Assembly: GCF_000785785.1 (NCBI RefSeq)
Contig: NZ_JRQN01000012.1
Span: 1 to 64,000, forward strand
Source of the DNA: Streptococcus uberis
GTDB taxonomy: Bacteria > Bacillota > Bacilli > Lactobacillales > Streptococcaceae
DNA: 64,000 nucleotides
Direction of reading: 5' to 3'
The translations under genes were made by a program, and so were the position numbers. Below are positions 1 through 8,630 of this stretch, piece after piece; position 1 is the stretch's first letter, and every line of letters starts with the position of its first letter. The notes beneath the pieces are model-generated. The model saw only the letters and a program-made list of their open reading frames with translations, was not told the origin of the DNA and did not search any database.

Positions 1-90
1 CATACCAAGTCCGAGCCACTTTAGAAAAATATCAAAAAGTGAAGACATGGACTTTATCTTCACTCTGAAAGCCTTTAATCAAAGGCTTTC
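1..90. other. Non-coding left edge with two hairpins
   Basis: No gene is visible. A hairpin (TGAAGA pairing with TCTTCA, about 39-62) is followed by a stronger one at 67-90, GAAAGCCTTT pairing with AAAGGCTTTC around a 4-base loop. Neither is followed by a good T run on either strand. They may end a gene lying left of the window or the 6S/tRNA-Lys transcript arriving on the minus strand. Confidence 0.4.
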
Positions 91-105
91 TTATGTATAG
101 TATGA

Positions 106-178
106 TGCCCCCTACAGGGCTCGAACCTGTGACCCATAGATTAAGAGTCTACTGCTCTACCAACTGAGCTAAGGAGGC
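106..178 (-). tRNA. tRNA-Lys (anticodon CUU)
   Basis: Read on the minus strand this 73-nt segment folds as a complete cloverleaf. The acceptor arm is GCCTCCT pairing with AGGGGGC, the D arm contains AGCTCAGTTGGTAGAGC, and the T arm contains GGTTCGAGCC. The seven-base anticodon loop is CTCTTAA, giving anticodon CTT, which reads AAG lysine codons. The CCA end is not encoded; TCA follows. Its 5' end lies only about 4-5 nt after the predicted 3' end of the upstream 6S RNA, so the two are probably made as one transcript and separated by RNase P. Confidence 0.95.
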
Positions 179-182
179 GAAA

Positions 183-383
183 AAGAATGCTGTATTGGCA
201 CCGGTGGTCCACGATTTGTATTGATCCCGCGCAAATTAAGCAGGTGGGTAACGCGTCCTCTCTTGGAAGTTGCTTCCGCGTGTAACGGCTTGCAGACTAG
301 AGGGGAACTTTGTTTCCCGAAATACAAAGAAATAGTCGGTCAACACTTATATGTGGACTCGTATGCCACAGCAATTTTTCTTT
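183..383 (-). ncRNA. ssrS: 6S RNA
   Basis: 6S RNA mimics an open promoter and sequesters the housekeeping sigma-70-type RNA polymerase holoenzyme in stationary phase. The minus-strand transcript of about 200 nt has the expected long closed rod: its 5' end (AAGAA...TTGCTGT) pairs with its 3' end (ACAGCATTCTT), and the middle holds unpaired purine/pyrimidine stretches as in the central bubble. The 5' block GCTGTGGCATACGAGTCCACA resembles what I recall of streptococcal 6S. Known context agrees: in Bacillus subtilis a 6S gene also lies near rarA. The 3' end is set by the tRNA-Lys start at 178. Ends are estimated, not mapped. Confidence 0.85.
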
Positions 384-389
384 ACCTAT

Positions 390-417
390 ATGATATCACT
401 TTTTGAAAATTTTTCAA
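390..417 (-). promoter_or_regulatory. Promoter of the 6S RNA / tRNA-Lys transcript
   Basis: On the minus strand TTGAAA (412-417) and TATCAT (390-395) are separated by 16 bp. Transcription would start near 382-384, where the 5' strand of the 6S closing stem begins. Confidence 0.7.
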
Positions 418-464
418 GACTTTAGGGGACTTTTTTGGAAACGGTTGCTTACTTTCAGCTTGTT

Positions 465-1736
465 TCAATTGCCGGAAAGTTTATCAATTCGCTCTTTGTT
501 GGCACCTAAGGCTCGTTCGTATTTACCAGTCTCATTGGGCTCAAAATAGTTCTTGTTTTTGATCTTATCTGGTAGGTATTGTTGCTTGACCCATTTGTCT
601 GGATAGGCATGGGGATAGAGGTAATCTTGAGCATTGCCCAGTTCTTTACTACCCAAATAGTGGCCATCGCGCAGATGCCTTGGAATGGGGAGATTGCCTG
701 ACTTGCGTAGGTCACTCAGTGCTGCATCCATGGCCGTATAGGCCGAATTCGATTTGGGTGATAAGGCCAAGTCAATAACCACATTGGCGATCAGTATGCG
801 CGCTTCTGGGAAGCCAATTTTTTGCGCAGCATCTAATGCCGTGACGGTGTGCATTTGTGCTTCGGGATTGGCCAAGCCGATGTCCTCATAGGCAATGACC
901 TTCAAGCGGCGAGCTAAAGAAGGCAGGTCTCCAGCTTCAACTAAACGTGCGGCGTAATGGAGGCTGGCGTTGACATCAGAGCCCCGAATCGATTTTTGTA
1001 GAGCAGACAGGACATCGTAGTGACCGTCCCCATTTTTATCCATGGTAATATAGCTTCGCTGCAAGCTATTCTCAACAGTATCCAGCGTTACATGACGGCC
1101 GCCATCTTTGTCTGGTTGCGTAGACATAACGGCTAAGTCTAAGGAATTATAGGCAGAGCGTAGATCACCATTGGTGGCAGTTGTGATGAAATCTAGGGCA
1201 TCCTGGTCTAGTTTGACCTCAAAATCAAAGCCTCGCTCATGGTCGGTGAGAACAGTTTGGATAGCCTCTTTGATATCTTGATTAGACAAAGGCTCTAGCT
1301 CAAAAATTTGGACCCGACTGCGAATGGCTGGGGTGACTGAGAAGAATGGATTTTCGGTGGTGGCCCCAATCATGATAATGTTGCCATTTTCTAAGAGTGG
1401 CAGGAGGAAATCTTGTTTGGTTTTGTCAAGACGGTGAATTTCATCCAGTAAAAGAACGAGTCCGCCGGAGAACTTAGCTTCTTCGGCGATTTCTTGTAGT
1501 CGTTTTTTGGTGTCAACCGTCGCATTAAAGGTGCGAAAGGCGTATTTGGTTGTTCCTGCAATGGCACTGGCTATGGAGGTTTTACCAATTCCCGGAGGGC
1601 CAAAGAGAATCATGGAAGATAACATGTTGGCATCAACCATCCGGCGAATGATTTTGCCTTCGCCAACTAGGTGGGTTTGTCCAATGACTTCGGAAATCGT
1701 TCGTGGTCGCATCCGTAAGGCTAAATTATCTGGCAT
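465..1736 (-). CDS. rarA: Replication-associated recombination protein A (RarA/MgsA AAA+ ATPase)
   Basis: RarA is a clamp-loader-like AAA+ ATPase acting at stalled replication forks. The 423-residue product has a Walker A motif (GPPGIGKTS) near residue 50, a Walker B/DEIH motif (LLLDEIHRLDK) near 100, a sensor region (GATTENP), and the MgsA C-terminal tetramerisation region with the family signature DIGLANP. I chose the ATG at 1736 over an ATG 17 codons upstream because AGGAAAG lies just before it and family members begin at this point. Its start overlaps the stop of the upstream acetyltransferase by about 11 bp, indicating translational coupling. Length is normal. Confidence 0.93.
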   Translation of the reverse strand: MPDNLALRMRPRTISEVIGQTHLVGEGKIIRRMVDANMLSSMILFGPPGIGKTSIASAIAGTTKYAFRTFNATVDTKKRLQEIAEEAKFSGGLVLLLDEIHRLDKTKQDFLLPLLENGNIIMIGATTENPFFSVTPAIRSRVQIFELEPLSNQDIKEAIQTVLTDHERGFDFEVKLDQDALDFITTATNGDLRSAYNSLDLAVMSTQPDKDGGRHVTLDTVENSLQRSYITMDKNGDGHYDVLSALQKSIRGSDVNASLHYAARLVEAGDLPSLARRLKVIAYEDIGLANPEAQMHTVTALDAAQKIGFPEARILIANVVIDLALSPKSNSAYTAMDAALSDLRKSGNLPIPRHLRDGHYLGSKELGNAQDYLYPHAYPDKWVKQQYLPDKIKNKNYFEPNETGKYERALGANKERIDKLSGN

Positions 1737-2220
1737 CTCTTTCCTCCAATTCTTTTGTAAAGAGTAAGTCGTCGTGTGGGACGCCATTGATGATTAGGTG
1801 TCCTGTCAGTTGTGCCTCTAGCTTAAAGCCCAGTTTGTGATAGAGTTTGATAGCTGAGTCATTGCCACTGGTGACATGCATGGTAATCCTTTTGTAGCCT
1901 TGAGCAGATGCGATAGGAAAGAAGTGAGCAAGCATAGCTTGGCCGATGCCCCTTCCTTGGTAATCGTTTGAGACAGCTAGACCAAAGGTCACAACGTGAG
2001 CCCCTTGTTCAAAGGGATACATGGGATTGTAGGAGAGACAAGCTAAAATTGTCCCATTTTCTTCGGCAACCAAAATGCCAGAGCGAGCTTTCTTACTACG
2101 TTCCAGATCTTTAGCTGTGGTCAAACGGCCATAGACGGGTGAATTATAAGGGTTCCAAACCGAATTTTCGATTGCCATGACTTGTTGGTAGTCACTTGCT
2201 TGTATTGGCCGTATCAGCAT
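1726..2220 (-). CDS. GNAT-family N-acetyltransferase
   Basis: This 164-residue protein is a GNAT acetyltransferase, which moves acetyl from acetyl-CoA to an amine; the substrate cannot be told from sequence. The acetyl-CoA pyrophosphate loop is seen as QGRGIG near residue 91, and the C-terminal half has the usual N-D-x-A-x-x-L-Y-x-K-x-G-F pattern (SAIKLYHKLGF). AAAGGAGAAAG precedes the ATG, and a TGATACAAT extended -10 lies upstream near 2251-2259. It overlaps rarA downstream, so the two form a small operon. It resembles PhnO/Pat-like streptococcal proteins more than RimI. Confidence 0.85.
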   Translation of the reverse strand: MLIRPIQASDYQQVMAIENSVWNPYNSPVYGRLTTAKDLERSKKARSGILVAEENGTILACLSYNPMYPFEQGAHVVTFGLAVSNDYQGRGIGQAMLAHFFPIASAQGYKRITMHVTSGNDSAIKLYHKLGFKLEAQLTGHLIINGVPHDDLLFTKELEERDAR

Positions 2221-2285
2221 GCTTTCTCCTTTGATCTATTATTCTTTCATTGTATCAAAAAATTGATATTCTTTCATGAAATCAA

Positions 2286-2314
2286 AGAAAGAAGAAGTCA
2301 ATTGACCTCTTCTT
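2286..2314 (-). terminator. Possible terminator after pabA
   Basis: GAAGAAGTCAATTGACCTCTTC is a near-perfect palindrome. In the minus direction it is followed by TTCTTTCTTTG, a weak pyrimidine tail. It lies just after the pabA stop. Confidence 0.45.
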
Positions 2315-2333
2315 GATGATGTTATGTGATAGG

Positions 2334-2902
2334 TTAGGAGTGATTGACTAGTTTAATGAAGTTTTCTACCATTGTTATGCCATGCGGCGTGCCGATACTT
2401 TCGGGATGAAATTGTAGACCAAAAAGAGGATGGGTCTTGTGATAAAAGGCCATGATATCATGGTATTTATTATCCCGAGCCGTCACAATAAAGTCCTCTG
2501 GTAAACTTTCCACAATAATGGAATGGTAACGCATGACAGTTAGTTCGCTTGGTAGCCCTTCAAAGAGGGGGCTACTAGCAGTAACGCTGATGTCACTTTG
2601 TTTGCCGTGCATGACCTCTTTTGCCAGGCAAAGTTTTCCACCAAAGGCTTCAGCAATAGCTTGATGCCCTAAGCAGACACCAAGAATTGGTTTTTGTCCT
2701 GCAAATGTTTTGATGAGTTCCGGCATCTGACCGGCTTCATTTGGCCATCCAGGACTGGTGAGAAAATTAAAGCACTAGCTTCTTGAGCTACTTTAACTAA
2801 ATCAGGGTCATCGTTTTTCAAGACAAGAACGTCAGCTTTTTCAGACACATACTGTGCTAAATTATAGGTGAAAGAATCATAGTTATCAATAAGTAGGATC
2901 AT
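2334..2902 (-). pseudogene. pabA: Aminodeoxychorismate synthase glutamine amidotransferase PabA (frameshifted)
   Basis: PabA releases ammonia from glutamine for PabB to make 4-amino-4-deoxychorismate in folate synthesis. The N-terminal part (start at 2902, MILLIDNYDSFTYNL) and the C-terminal part (from about 2750) are in different frames. Adding one G near 2755 restores the oxyanion loop as SPGPGWP and joins them into one protein of about 189 residues, the usual length. The catalytic cysteine is present in GVCLGHQ, and the His/Glu pair in FHPES. The gene overlaps the 3' end of pabB by 17 bp. A single missing G in a GG pair fits a sequencing error, although true inactivation is possible. TrpG is an alternative name, but no trp genes are near. 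Confidence 0.85.
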
Positions 2903-4649
2903 GAGATTCTTCCTTTCTAGGATCAGCTTCAGCAGACAGGGTCAGTTCAAAAAGACCTCGTAGACTATTGGCCCCATAAATATGTTTTGCACCTTCTAAA
3001 TCAGCTAGGGTCAATTCTTTTTCACTGACTTGACCATTATCAATGAGATATTGTCGATAGATACCTGGTAAGATGCCAAGAGATAGTGGGGGTGTTAAAA
3101 GTTGGCCATCGATGTCCAGAATTAAATTGGCTATTGAAGTCTCCAGAAGTAAACCATCAGCAGTATGGTAGATTGCCTCTTGGTGACTTATCTTAAGATG
3201 TGGCCTGTGGCTTGTCTTGAAATAAGCAAATGGTAAGTCTGCGACATCCAATTCTTGTAGGCAGAGTTTAGCCTGTAAGAAGCTTGCAGGTAAGTCAACT
3301 AGTGGCTGAGCATCTAATTGCCACTGACCTAGACGATTGAGTTCAATTGATAAATTGTAGGCTTGGTTATCCAGAGTGTTTAGTGTTCTAGCAATAGTTT
3401 CTTGTAAGTCTTCCTCTTTAAATGGGTAACCAAAATATGTGGCACTCTCTTTAAAGCGATTAATATGTTGGTTTAAAAAGTGAAGTTGTCCATTGTCAAT
3501 TAAGGCTCTTGATTTGAGAGTAAAAGGGAGTCGTTTACGATAGAGGACAGCTGTTTTTTGATGAACCTCTTCGTATTCACTTTGCCACTTGCTATCCCAA
3601 GTGATACCGCCGCCAGCTCCGTAGATGGCTTGTCCGTCAAATAACTGAATGGTTCGAATGCCGACGTTAAAAATCTTATCTCCATTTGGTAAACAGATAC
3701 CTAAACTACCACAGTAAATGCCTCGAGGTTTCGGTTCCAAACGGTTAATAATCGCCATTGTTGCCCTTTTGGGTGCACCAGTGATTGAACCGCATGGAAA
3801 GAGTGCTTCAAGAATATCAGAAAATGACGTTTCTTGGCGTAATTGACCGACAATGGTCGAAGTCATTTGCCAAACAGTGGAGTAGCGTTCAACATCACAT
3901 AACTTGGTCACAGTAATTGATCCTGTCTGGCAGATTTTTCCCATATCATTACGTAAGAGATCGACAATCATCATGTTCTCAGAACGGTTTTTAGGGTCCT
4001 GTGCTAACCACTCTTTTTCAACTAAATCAGATAAACTATTGACGCCACGTTTAGTTGTCCCTTTCATTGGACGTGTGATGAGTTCTTGTCCCTTTTGCTG
4101 GAAGAAGAGTTCTGGACTAGCTGAAATGATCGCCGTCTGATCATGAGCAATGTAGGCATTATAACCAGCTGCCTGCTCGACGACTAATTGGTTGTAAATG
4201 GCTAAGCTATCTGACTGATTTAGCTCTTGGCTCAGTTGGATGGTGTAATTGACTTGGTAAGTGTTGCCCTGACGCATTTCCTGATGAATGGTTTCAATTG
4301 CCTTTTGATACTCGTCTTGGCAGGTGGAACTGTGCCACTTGCTTCCTAAATCGACAGCATCGTAATCAAGAGGCATGGCTTCTTGATGGCAGGTATCATG
4401 GACAGTAAAATAGGCGAAATACTCTTGACCCAATGGCTGTGAGTGTGTTGCTAATGTTGAATCAAAAAAAGTAGCGGCTTCATAACTCAAATAACCAACA
4501 ACATAATAGCCTTGATTCTGGTAGTAGTCAACATCAGCAATGACTTGTCCAACGTCTTCTAAATCTTGTGCAATTAATTCTTTAATTGGATTGACAAATT
4601 GGTAACGACAACCCAAGTCTTTGAAATCAATGATTGTTTTTCTATGCAT
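2886..4649 (-). CDS. pabB: PabB-PabC fusion: aminodeoxychorismate synthase component I with lyase domain
   Basis: The 587-residue protein joins two folate enzymes. Residues about 100-375 are a chorismate-binding domain with the PabB-type lysine motif RPMKGTTKRG, the SENMMIVDLLRND block and the GSITGAPK block. Residues about 380-587 resemble PLP-dependent 4-amino-4-deoxychorismate lyase (PabC, fold type IV), with a lysine in FKTSHRP, the ETSIANL motif and LSLGILPG. Together with PabA it would turn chorismate into 4-aminobenzoate. Anthranilate synthase is unlikely because the motif is PabB-like and no trp genes are near. The start codon lies only about 7 bp from a strong -10 element, so the mRNA may have almost no leader. 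Confidence 0.9.
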   Translation of the reverse strand: MHRKTIIDFKDLGCRYQFVNPIKELIAQDLEDVGQVIADVDYYQNQGYYVVGYLSYEAATFFDSTLATHSQPLGQEYFAYFTVHDTCHQEAMPLDYDAVDLGSKWHSSTCQDEYQKAIETIHQEMRQGNTYQVNYTIQLSQELNQSDSLAIYNQLVVEQAAGYNAYIAHDQTAIISASPELFFQQKGQELITRPMKGTTKRGVNSLSDLVEKEWLAQDPKNRSENMMIVDLLRNDMGKICQTGSITVTKLCDVERYSTVWQMTSTIVGQLRQETSFSDILEALFPCGSITGAPKRATMAIINRLEPKPRGIYCGSLGICLPNGDKIFNVGIRTIQLFDGQAIYGAGGGITWDSKWQSEYEEVHQKTAVLYRKRLPFTLKSRALIDNGQLHFLNQHINRFKESATYFGYPFKEEDLQETIARTLNTLDNQAYNLSIELNRLGQWQLDAQPLVDLPASFLQAKLCLQELDVADLPFAYFKTSHRPHLKISHQEAIYHTADGLLLETSIANLILDIDGQLLTPPLSLGILPGIYRQYLIDNGQVSEKELTLADLEGAKHIYGANSLRGLFELTLSAEADPRKEESHDPTY

Positions 4650-4655
4650 GCCCCA

Positions 4656-4684
4656 ATTATATCATAAAAAAATTATCACGAAAG
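4656..4684 (-). promoter_or_regulatory. Extended -10 promoter of pabBA
   Basis: TGATATAAT on the minus strand (the TATAAT at 4656-4661) is a perfect extended -10; the -35 region is poor. The expected start point is at or within 1-2 nt of the pabB ATG (4649), and no Shine-Dalgarno sequence fits in the gap. Confidence 0.6.
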
Positions 4685-4774
4685 ACTAATGTTTAATACT
4701 TTTAATAGCTCATTAGACGCCTATCCAGTTGCCAACATTTTGTCAGAAAAGTGTGGTTTTATTGCTCATGTGGG

Positions 4775-4804
4775 CGAAAGAAAAGAGACCAGTTACGGTC
4801 CCTT
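4775..4804 (-). terminator. Terminator after the amidase gene
   Basis: On the minus strand AAGGGACC pairs with GGTCTCTT (one G-T pair) around a short loop, followed by TTCTTTCG. It lies 8 bp beyond the amidase stop. Confidence 0.6.
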
Positions 4805-4811
4805 AGAAAAC

Positions 4812-6935
4812 TTAATTCTGTTTTGTTTTCTTTGTTACAAAGAGCATTGACAAAGCTAGACCCAGACTGGCAATTGCTAGGGAAGGTGTAATGTGTTGCC
4901 CATAGTCTCCCAAATTTGGAAGTGCCTTGGCTAGCTGAGCCTTTTTTGACTCAGGTAAGGTATAGACTGAGGGTGCTTGATAGGCGTTAGCAAGAGGGTT
5001 GGTTAAGTGAATTCTAGTAGCAGCTGGTTTGAATTCAGCACTTGTTAGCTCTTGGACCACAGGTGCTAGTGGCGCATCAGCTTTGGCTGAGTTAATTTCT
5101 TTGAGGTCGGGCTCTGCTTTTTTATGTGACCAAATGGTTTGGAAGAGGCCGTTTGATTCAAAGAGTTTGCCTAATTCTAGGAGAATTCTGTCTTGATTAG
5201 CTGCGCTATTAAATAAAATCCCTAAAGGCATGCCATCTTTAGTTAAATGAGTTGGTAGGGATAAAGAAGGTGTCCCAGTCAAATTGGCTAATTGAGTGAA
5301 GGGAGTTAAGGTCCAGGCTGGTAGCCATTGTCGGTAGATTAGGTTTAGTTTTTCTTCTTTTGAATAGCTAGACATATCTGCCAAAATCGGTTTCAGATTA
5401 TCTGGAATATGATGATAGTCCGCACTTGGAGCTGCATAAGAAGTTGTTGGGGTTAAGAAAATGGGATAAGTCTGATAAAAGGCATTAAGCTGATCAGTCA
5501 TCTGGCCAATAGTTGCCCACGCAGCATCTAAATCAGCCTTACTGAGGTCTTTTCCTGTTTGATAGAGTGCCCATGATAGCAATTCAACATCATCTTTTTG
5601 GAGATGACGCTTTAATTTTTGATTGGCCATAAAGTCAATGGAAAGGGCACCTTTGGCAGCGATGGTGTAGTAGGCTTCCATCATTTTTTTGCCATCAACA
5701 GGATAGTTGACTTCAACTGTTTTAAAGCCTTCTTTGTTCAGAAAGGCAACCGCTTCTTTGACAGCTTGAATAGCTTCGTCAGAAATTGGTGTTCCAGCAG
5801 GTGTTTGTGTCGTATAGGCGATGGGAATGTCTTTAGAGAGATGTTGGCTTGTTTGGCTAGCTTTGGCCTGGTTTTTTAAAAGGGCTTCAAAGAGTTTCTG
5901 GGTATCCTCGATACTTTTTGTCAATGCAAAATGACTGACATTATTGGTACTAGCTGCTGAATTGCCTTCCAAAATACCACGACTCGGATGCAAACCTATT
6001 AACCCGGTCCATGAGGCAGGGATTCGTGTCGAGCCACCACCATCAGATGCACTGGCAACAGGAACTTGTCCAGCAGCTACCCCGGCAGCAGACCCGCCAG
6101 AAGATCCGCCGGGGTTATAGGCTGTATTCCATGGATTGTGCGTAACGCCGTAGAGACCAGAATTGGTAACGTTGATCCATCCCATCTCAGGGAAAGAAGA
6201 TTGACCAAGGACGACAAAGCCAGCACTTTGAAGGGCTTTAACAAAGCTAGATGTTCCTTTACTTGTTTGATCAGATAGGAAGGCTAGCCCGTTAGTATTT
6301 TGTCCCCCGGCTATTGTGTGGCCAAGCCCCTTGACTAGAATAGGGACCTTGTAAAATGGTTGACCATTATCAAGCATAGCAGCACTTTCCTGATGTGCAG
6401 CGGCTTCTCTGAGACTGATGACATTGTTTAAATCAGTATTGGTCGCTTTGATGGTGTCCAGTGCAAACGTAAGTAACTGGTCGCCAGTCACCTTATTCGT
6501 ACGAACCCAGTCTGACAGTTGACTAGCACTGGCGTTTTGGTAGTCGTCAAGTGTGATAGTTGGGCTAATGGTGAGCGTAGCTTCTGAGGACGCATCTTGA
6601 GCAGTGTTGATTGGACTGGAAGTTGTCTTTGACGTGCCAACCATTGGCCCAGAAGAGGACGCCCCTAAGAGAGAAGATTGGTCTGTTTGTGGGCTAATTG
6701 CTAGTGCAGTAGTTACAACATTGGTTGAACTGTTGGGATCAACTGGAGCTACAGAAGTCATCTGAGTCGTAGACTCTGGAGCAATAACAGTTGTAGTAGA
6801 AGGCTTACTTGCTGACAAATTAGAGGCTTCCTGGGCTTGCACGCTAGGTGCAATTAAAAAGCTCCCTGTTAACAAAAGACTTGCTATTAAGAGCGGGCAC
6901 GACTGTAATTGAATATTATTAAGTGGTTTAGACAT
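4812..6935 (-). CDS. Secreted amidase (amidase signature family) with a sortase-like C-terminus
   Basis: Residues 1-35 are a signal peptide ending near VQA-QEA; 36-120 is a Ser/Thr-rich linker. The amidase-signature domain follows, with the Ser-cisSer-Lys triad visible: Lys about 202 in PILVKG, Ser in [10 protein letters not shown] about 278, and the nucleophile Ser about 302 in DGGGSTRIP. Such enzymes hydrolyse amide bonds; the substrate is unknown. The end has a hydrophobic segment and a KKTKQN tail like a wall-anchored protein, but the motif is LPNLG, not LPxTG. The ATG at 6935 was chosen for its AAGGAG and because the signal peptide starts there; an upstream ATG would add 14 unlikely residues. 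Final length is 707 residues. Confidence 0.85.
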   Translation of the reverse strand: MSKPLNNIQLQSCPLLIASLLLTGSFLIAPSVQAQEASNLSASKPSTTTVIAPESTTQMTSVAPVDPNSSTNVVTTALAISPQTDQSSLLGASSSGPMVGTSKTTSSPINTAQDASSEATLTISPTITLDDYQNASASQLSDWVRTNKVTGDQLLTFALDTIKATNTDLNNVISLREAAAHQESAAMLDNGQPFYKVPILVKGLGHTIAGGQNTNGLAFLSDQTSKGTSSFVKALQSAGFVVLGQSSFPEMGWINVTNSGLYGVTHNPWNTAYNPGGSSGGSAAGVAAGQVPVASASDGGGSTRIPASWTGLIGLHPSRGILEGNSAASTNNVSHFALTKSIEDTQKLFEALLKNQAKASQTSQHLSKDIPIAYTTQTPAGTPISDEAIQAVKEAVAFLNKEGFKTVEVNYPVDGKKMMEAYYTIAAKGALSIDFMANQKLKRHLQKDDVELLSWALYQTGKDLSKADLDAAWATIGQMTDQLNAFYQTYPIFLTPTTSYAAPSADYHHIPDNLKPILADMSSYSKEEKLNLIYRQWLPAWTLTPFTQLANLTGTPSLSLPTHLTKDGMPLGILFNSAANQDRILLELGKLFESNGLFQTIWSHKKAEPDLKEINSAKADAPLAPVVQELTSAEFKPAATRIHLTNPLANAYQAPSVYTLPESKKAQLAKALPNLGDYGQHITPSLAIASLGLALSMLFVTKKTKQN

Positions 6936-7039
6936 TTCTAATCTCCTTATTATGATTGCTAGTTTAATTGTAATCAAATGACAGATAATTTCAAGAAAGT
7001 TGGTTTAAAATAATTGACAGTGGTGATGGCATAAAAAAT

Positions 7040-7067
7040 AAAAAAAACCATAACCGAAGTTATGGTT
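7040..7067 (-). terminator. Terminator of the cold-shock gene
   Basis: AACCATAAC pairs with GTTATGGTT around a CGAA-type tetraloop, with a long T run on the minus strand. A textbook intrinsic terminator, 8 bp after the stop. Confidence 0.9.
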
Positions 7068-7074
7068 AAAATTA

Positions 7075-7278
7075 TTAAGCTAATTTTGTGATGTTTGATG
7101 CTTGTGGACCACGTTGTCCGTCAGTCACATCAAATTCAACTTTTTGACCTTCGTCTAAAGTTTTGAAACCATCAGATTGAATCTCAGAGAAATGAGCAAA
7201 AACGTCTGATCCGTTTTCTTGTGTGATAAAGCCAAAGCCTTTTTCTGCGTTAAACCATTTTACTGTTCCTTGAGCCAT
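7075..7278 (-). CDS. Cold-shock protein (CspA/CspB family)
   Basis: This 67-residue protein is a single cold-shock domain that binds single-stranded RNA or DNA and melts mRNA structure. RNP1 (KGFGFI) and RNP2 (DVFAHF) are both intact, and the start [10 protein letters not shown] is typical of streptococcal Csp. It is a monocistron ended by a strong terminator. An AGAGG Shine-Dalgarno sits about 11 nt before the ATG. The AT-rich leader upstream could carry the cold-responsive structure usual for csp mRNAs, but I cannot define a specific fold. Confidence 0.95.
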   Translation of the reverse strand: MAQGTVKWFNAEKGFGFITQENGSDVFAHFSEIQSDGFKTLDEGQKVEFDVTDGQRGPQASNITKLA

Positions 7279-7549
7279 GTGATATGTACCTCTTTTATAT
7301 TATTTTTGTAAAAAACTTATTAAGAGGAAAACATAAGATAAAACTAACACTTTGACTCAAAAAACTTTATTACAATCTTTACTCTAACAGGATAAGTTGG
7401 AGAAGTCAACCTCCAAAGTTACAGAATAAAAAAGTGACAACCAATCCAGACCGTCCCTAAGCACTTTGCGGCAATAAATAAAAAAGAAAATAAATTTTAA
7501 AAATAGAACTAGATTTTGAAAAAACAAGGAAAGTTCCTTTATTTAATAA
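7279..7549. other. AT-rich intergenic region upstream of csp
   Basis: No gene is seen in about 270 bp. It must hold the csp promoter and leader on the minus strand; several T-rich -10-like sequences (for example within 7325-7350) prevent a unique assignment. Confidence 0.5.
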
Positions 7550-7577
7550 TAAAAAAACTCCTCAGTATTTTGAGGAG
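7550..7577 (-). terminator. Terminator after the 95-residue membrane protein gene
   Basis: CTCCTCA (7558-7564) pairs with TGAGGAG (7571-7577), followed on the minus strand by seven T residues. Confidence 0.88.
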
Positions 7578-7608
7578 CTTCCAATCTCATCTTAAATTTG
7601 TACCAAAA

Positions 7609-7896
7609 TCACAGTTGATCAAAATAGGCTTTTGCCTCTGCTAGGTCAGCACCAGTCAATTCTCTGATTTTTTTAATAGCTTCTATGTCCTTACCATCTT
7701 TTTTTAGATTCAAAACCAATTCTCTTTCCTTATCAGAAAGGCGGAGTGAGACAAGTTCCTCATGACCAGTCAACCGACAGAGCTCATCTAATTGATTTTG
7801 CAGTTTCTTTATCTTTTCATCTTTACGTGAATTAGTTAGCAATCCTGAAACTAAAATGATAAAAAGACCCAATATTAACAACCAAGAATAATCCAT
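7609..7896 (-). CDS. Small membrane protein with an L7/L12 C-terminal-like domain
   Basis: The 95-residue product has one N-terminal membrane helix (WLLILGLFIILVSGLL), a charged coiled-coil-like stretch (residues about 24-45), and a C-terminal segment (KDIEAIKKIRELTGADLAEAKAYFD) that resembles the C-terminal domain of ribosomal protein L7/L12. Similar short membrane proteins occur in Firmicutes; their role is not known to me. I chose ATG at 7896 because AGGAGG lies 5 nt upstream; a GTG two codons earlier would overlap that ribosome site. It is a monocistron with its own terminator. Confidence 0.75.
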   Translation of the reverse strand: MDYSWLLILGLFIILVSGLLTNSRKDEKIKKLQNQLDELCRLTGHEELVSLRLSDKERELVLNLKKDGKDIEAIKKIRELTGADLAEAKAYFDQL

Positions 7897-8016
7897 AAGC
7901 ACCTCCTTGAATATATTGATAATATAATAATTGTAGCATAATCTGTGATATATGTGTTTCTTAATACTGAGCTAAGTTATGCTTGTAATTTTAATAATCT
8001 AACAAAATAATCTACT

Positions 8017-8045
8017 CTGAAAATCCCGTCAAATTATGCTACAAT
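8017..8045 (+). promoter_or_regulatory. Extended -10 promoter of the DUF3013 gene
   Basis: TATGCTACAAT is an extended -10 (TACAAT at 8040-8045). The -35 region (CTGAAA near 8017) is weak. Confidence 0.6.
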
Positions 8046-8081
8046 AGGTTAAAAATATAAAGAAAAATAGGTAACAAACTA

Positions 8082-8552
8082 ATGGCTAAATTTGGTTTTC
8101 TCTCAGTTTTAGAAGAAGAAATGGATAAGCAGTTTCAATTTGATTATGCCATGGATTGGGACAAGAAAAATCATGCAGTGGAAGTGACTTTTGTGTTAGA
8201 GGCTCAAAACACTGGGGAAGTGGAAACAATTGACGACCAAGGGGAAGTCACTCAAGAAGATATCGTTTTTGAAGATTATGTCATTTTTTATAATCCAGAG
8301 AAAAGTTCGTTTGATAAGGATGACTATTTGGTGGCAATCCCTTACGAACCTAAAAAAGGCTTGTCACGTGAATTTTTGGCTTACTTTGCCCAGTTTCTTA
8401 ATGATGTAGCAACGGAAGGCTTGTCTAATCTAATGGACTTCCTTGAAGATGACACTAAAATTGACTTCGGTCTAGAGTGGAACCAAGAAGCCTTTGAAGA
8501 AGGAAAAACAGGACTAGAAGAAACAGAATTCTTCGGTTATCCAAGATATTAA
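8082..8552 (+). CDS. DUF3013-family acidic protein
   Basis: This 156-residue, strongly acidic, cytoplasmic protein (start MAKFGFLSVLEEEMDK) matches my memory of the streptococcal/lactococcal DUF3013 family. There is no signal peptide, membrane helix or known catalytic motif. In related streptococci this family often lies just upstream of a Nudix gene and prmA-rsmE, as here, but its function is unknown. AATAGGTAA before the ATG is a modest ribosome site. Length is normal. Confidence 0.8.
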   Translation: MAKFGFLSVLEEEMDKQFQFDYAMDWDKKNHAVEVTFVLEAQNTGEVETIDDQGEVTQEDIVFEDYVIFYNPEKSSFDKDDYLVAIPYEPKKGLSREFLAYFAQFLNDVATEGLSNLMDFLEDDTKIDFGLEWNQEAFEEGKTGLEETEFFGYPRY

Positions 8553-8630
8553 GGTGGTAGACGGATTTGAACTCAATAAATCTCTGTTGAGTTAAGTATT
8601 ACCAAAAATAGAGCAAATTAAGGGAGTTTT

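Noticed and set aside
221..406. 61-codon open frame on the plus strand
   Set aside because: It is antisense to the 6S RNA and its promoter, has no ribosome site, and is explained by the RNA.
4105..4140. Long open frames antisense to pabB, rarA, malT and pnp
   Set aside because: They are shadows of strongly conserved genes on the other strand and lack start signals.
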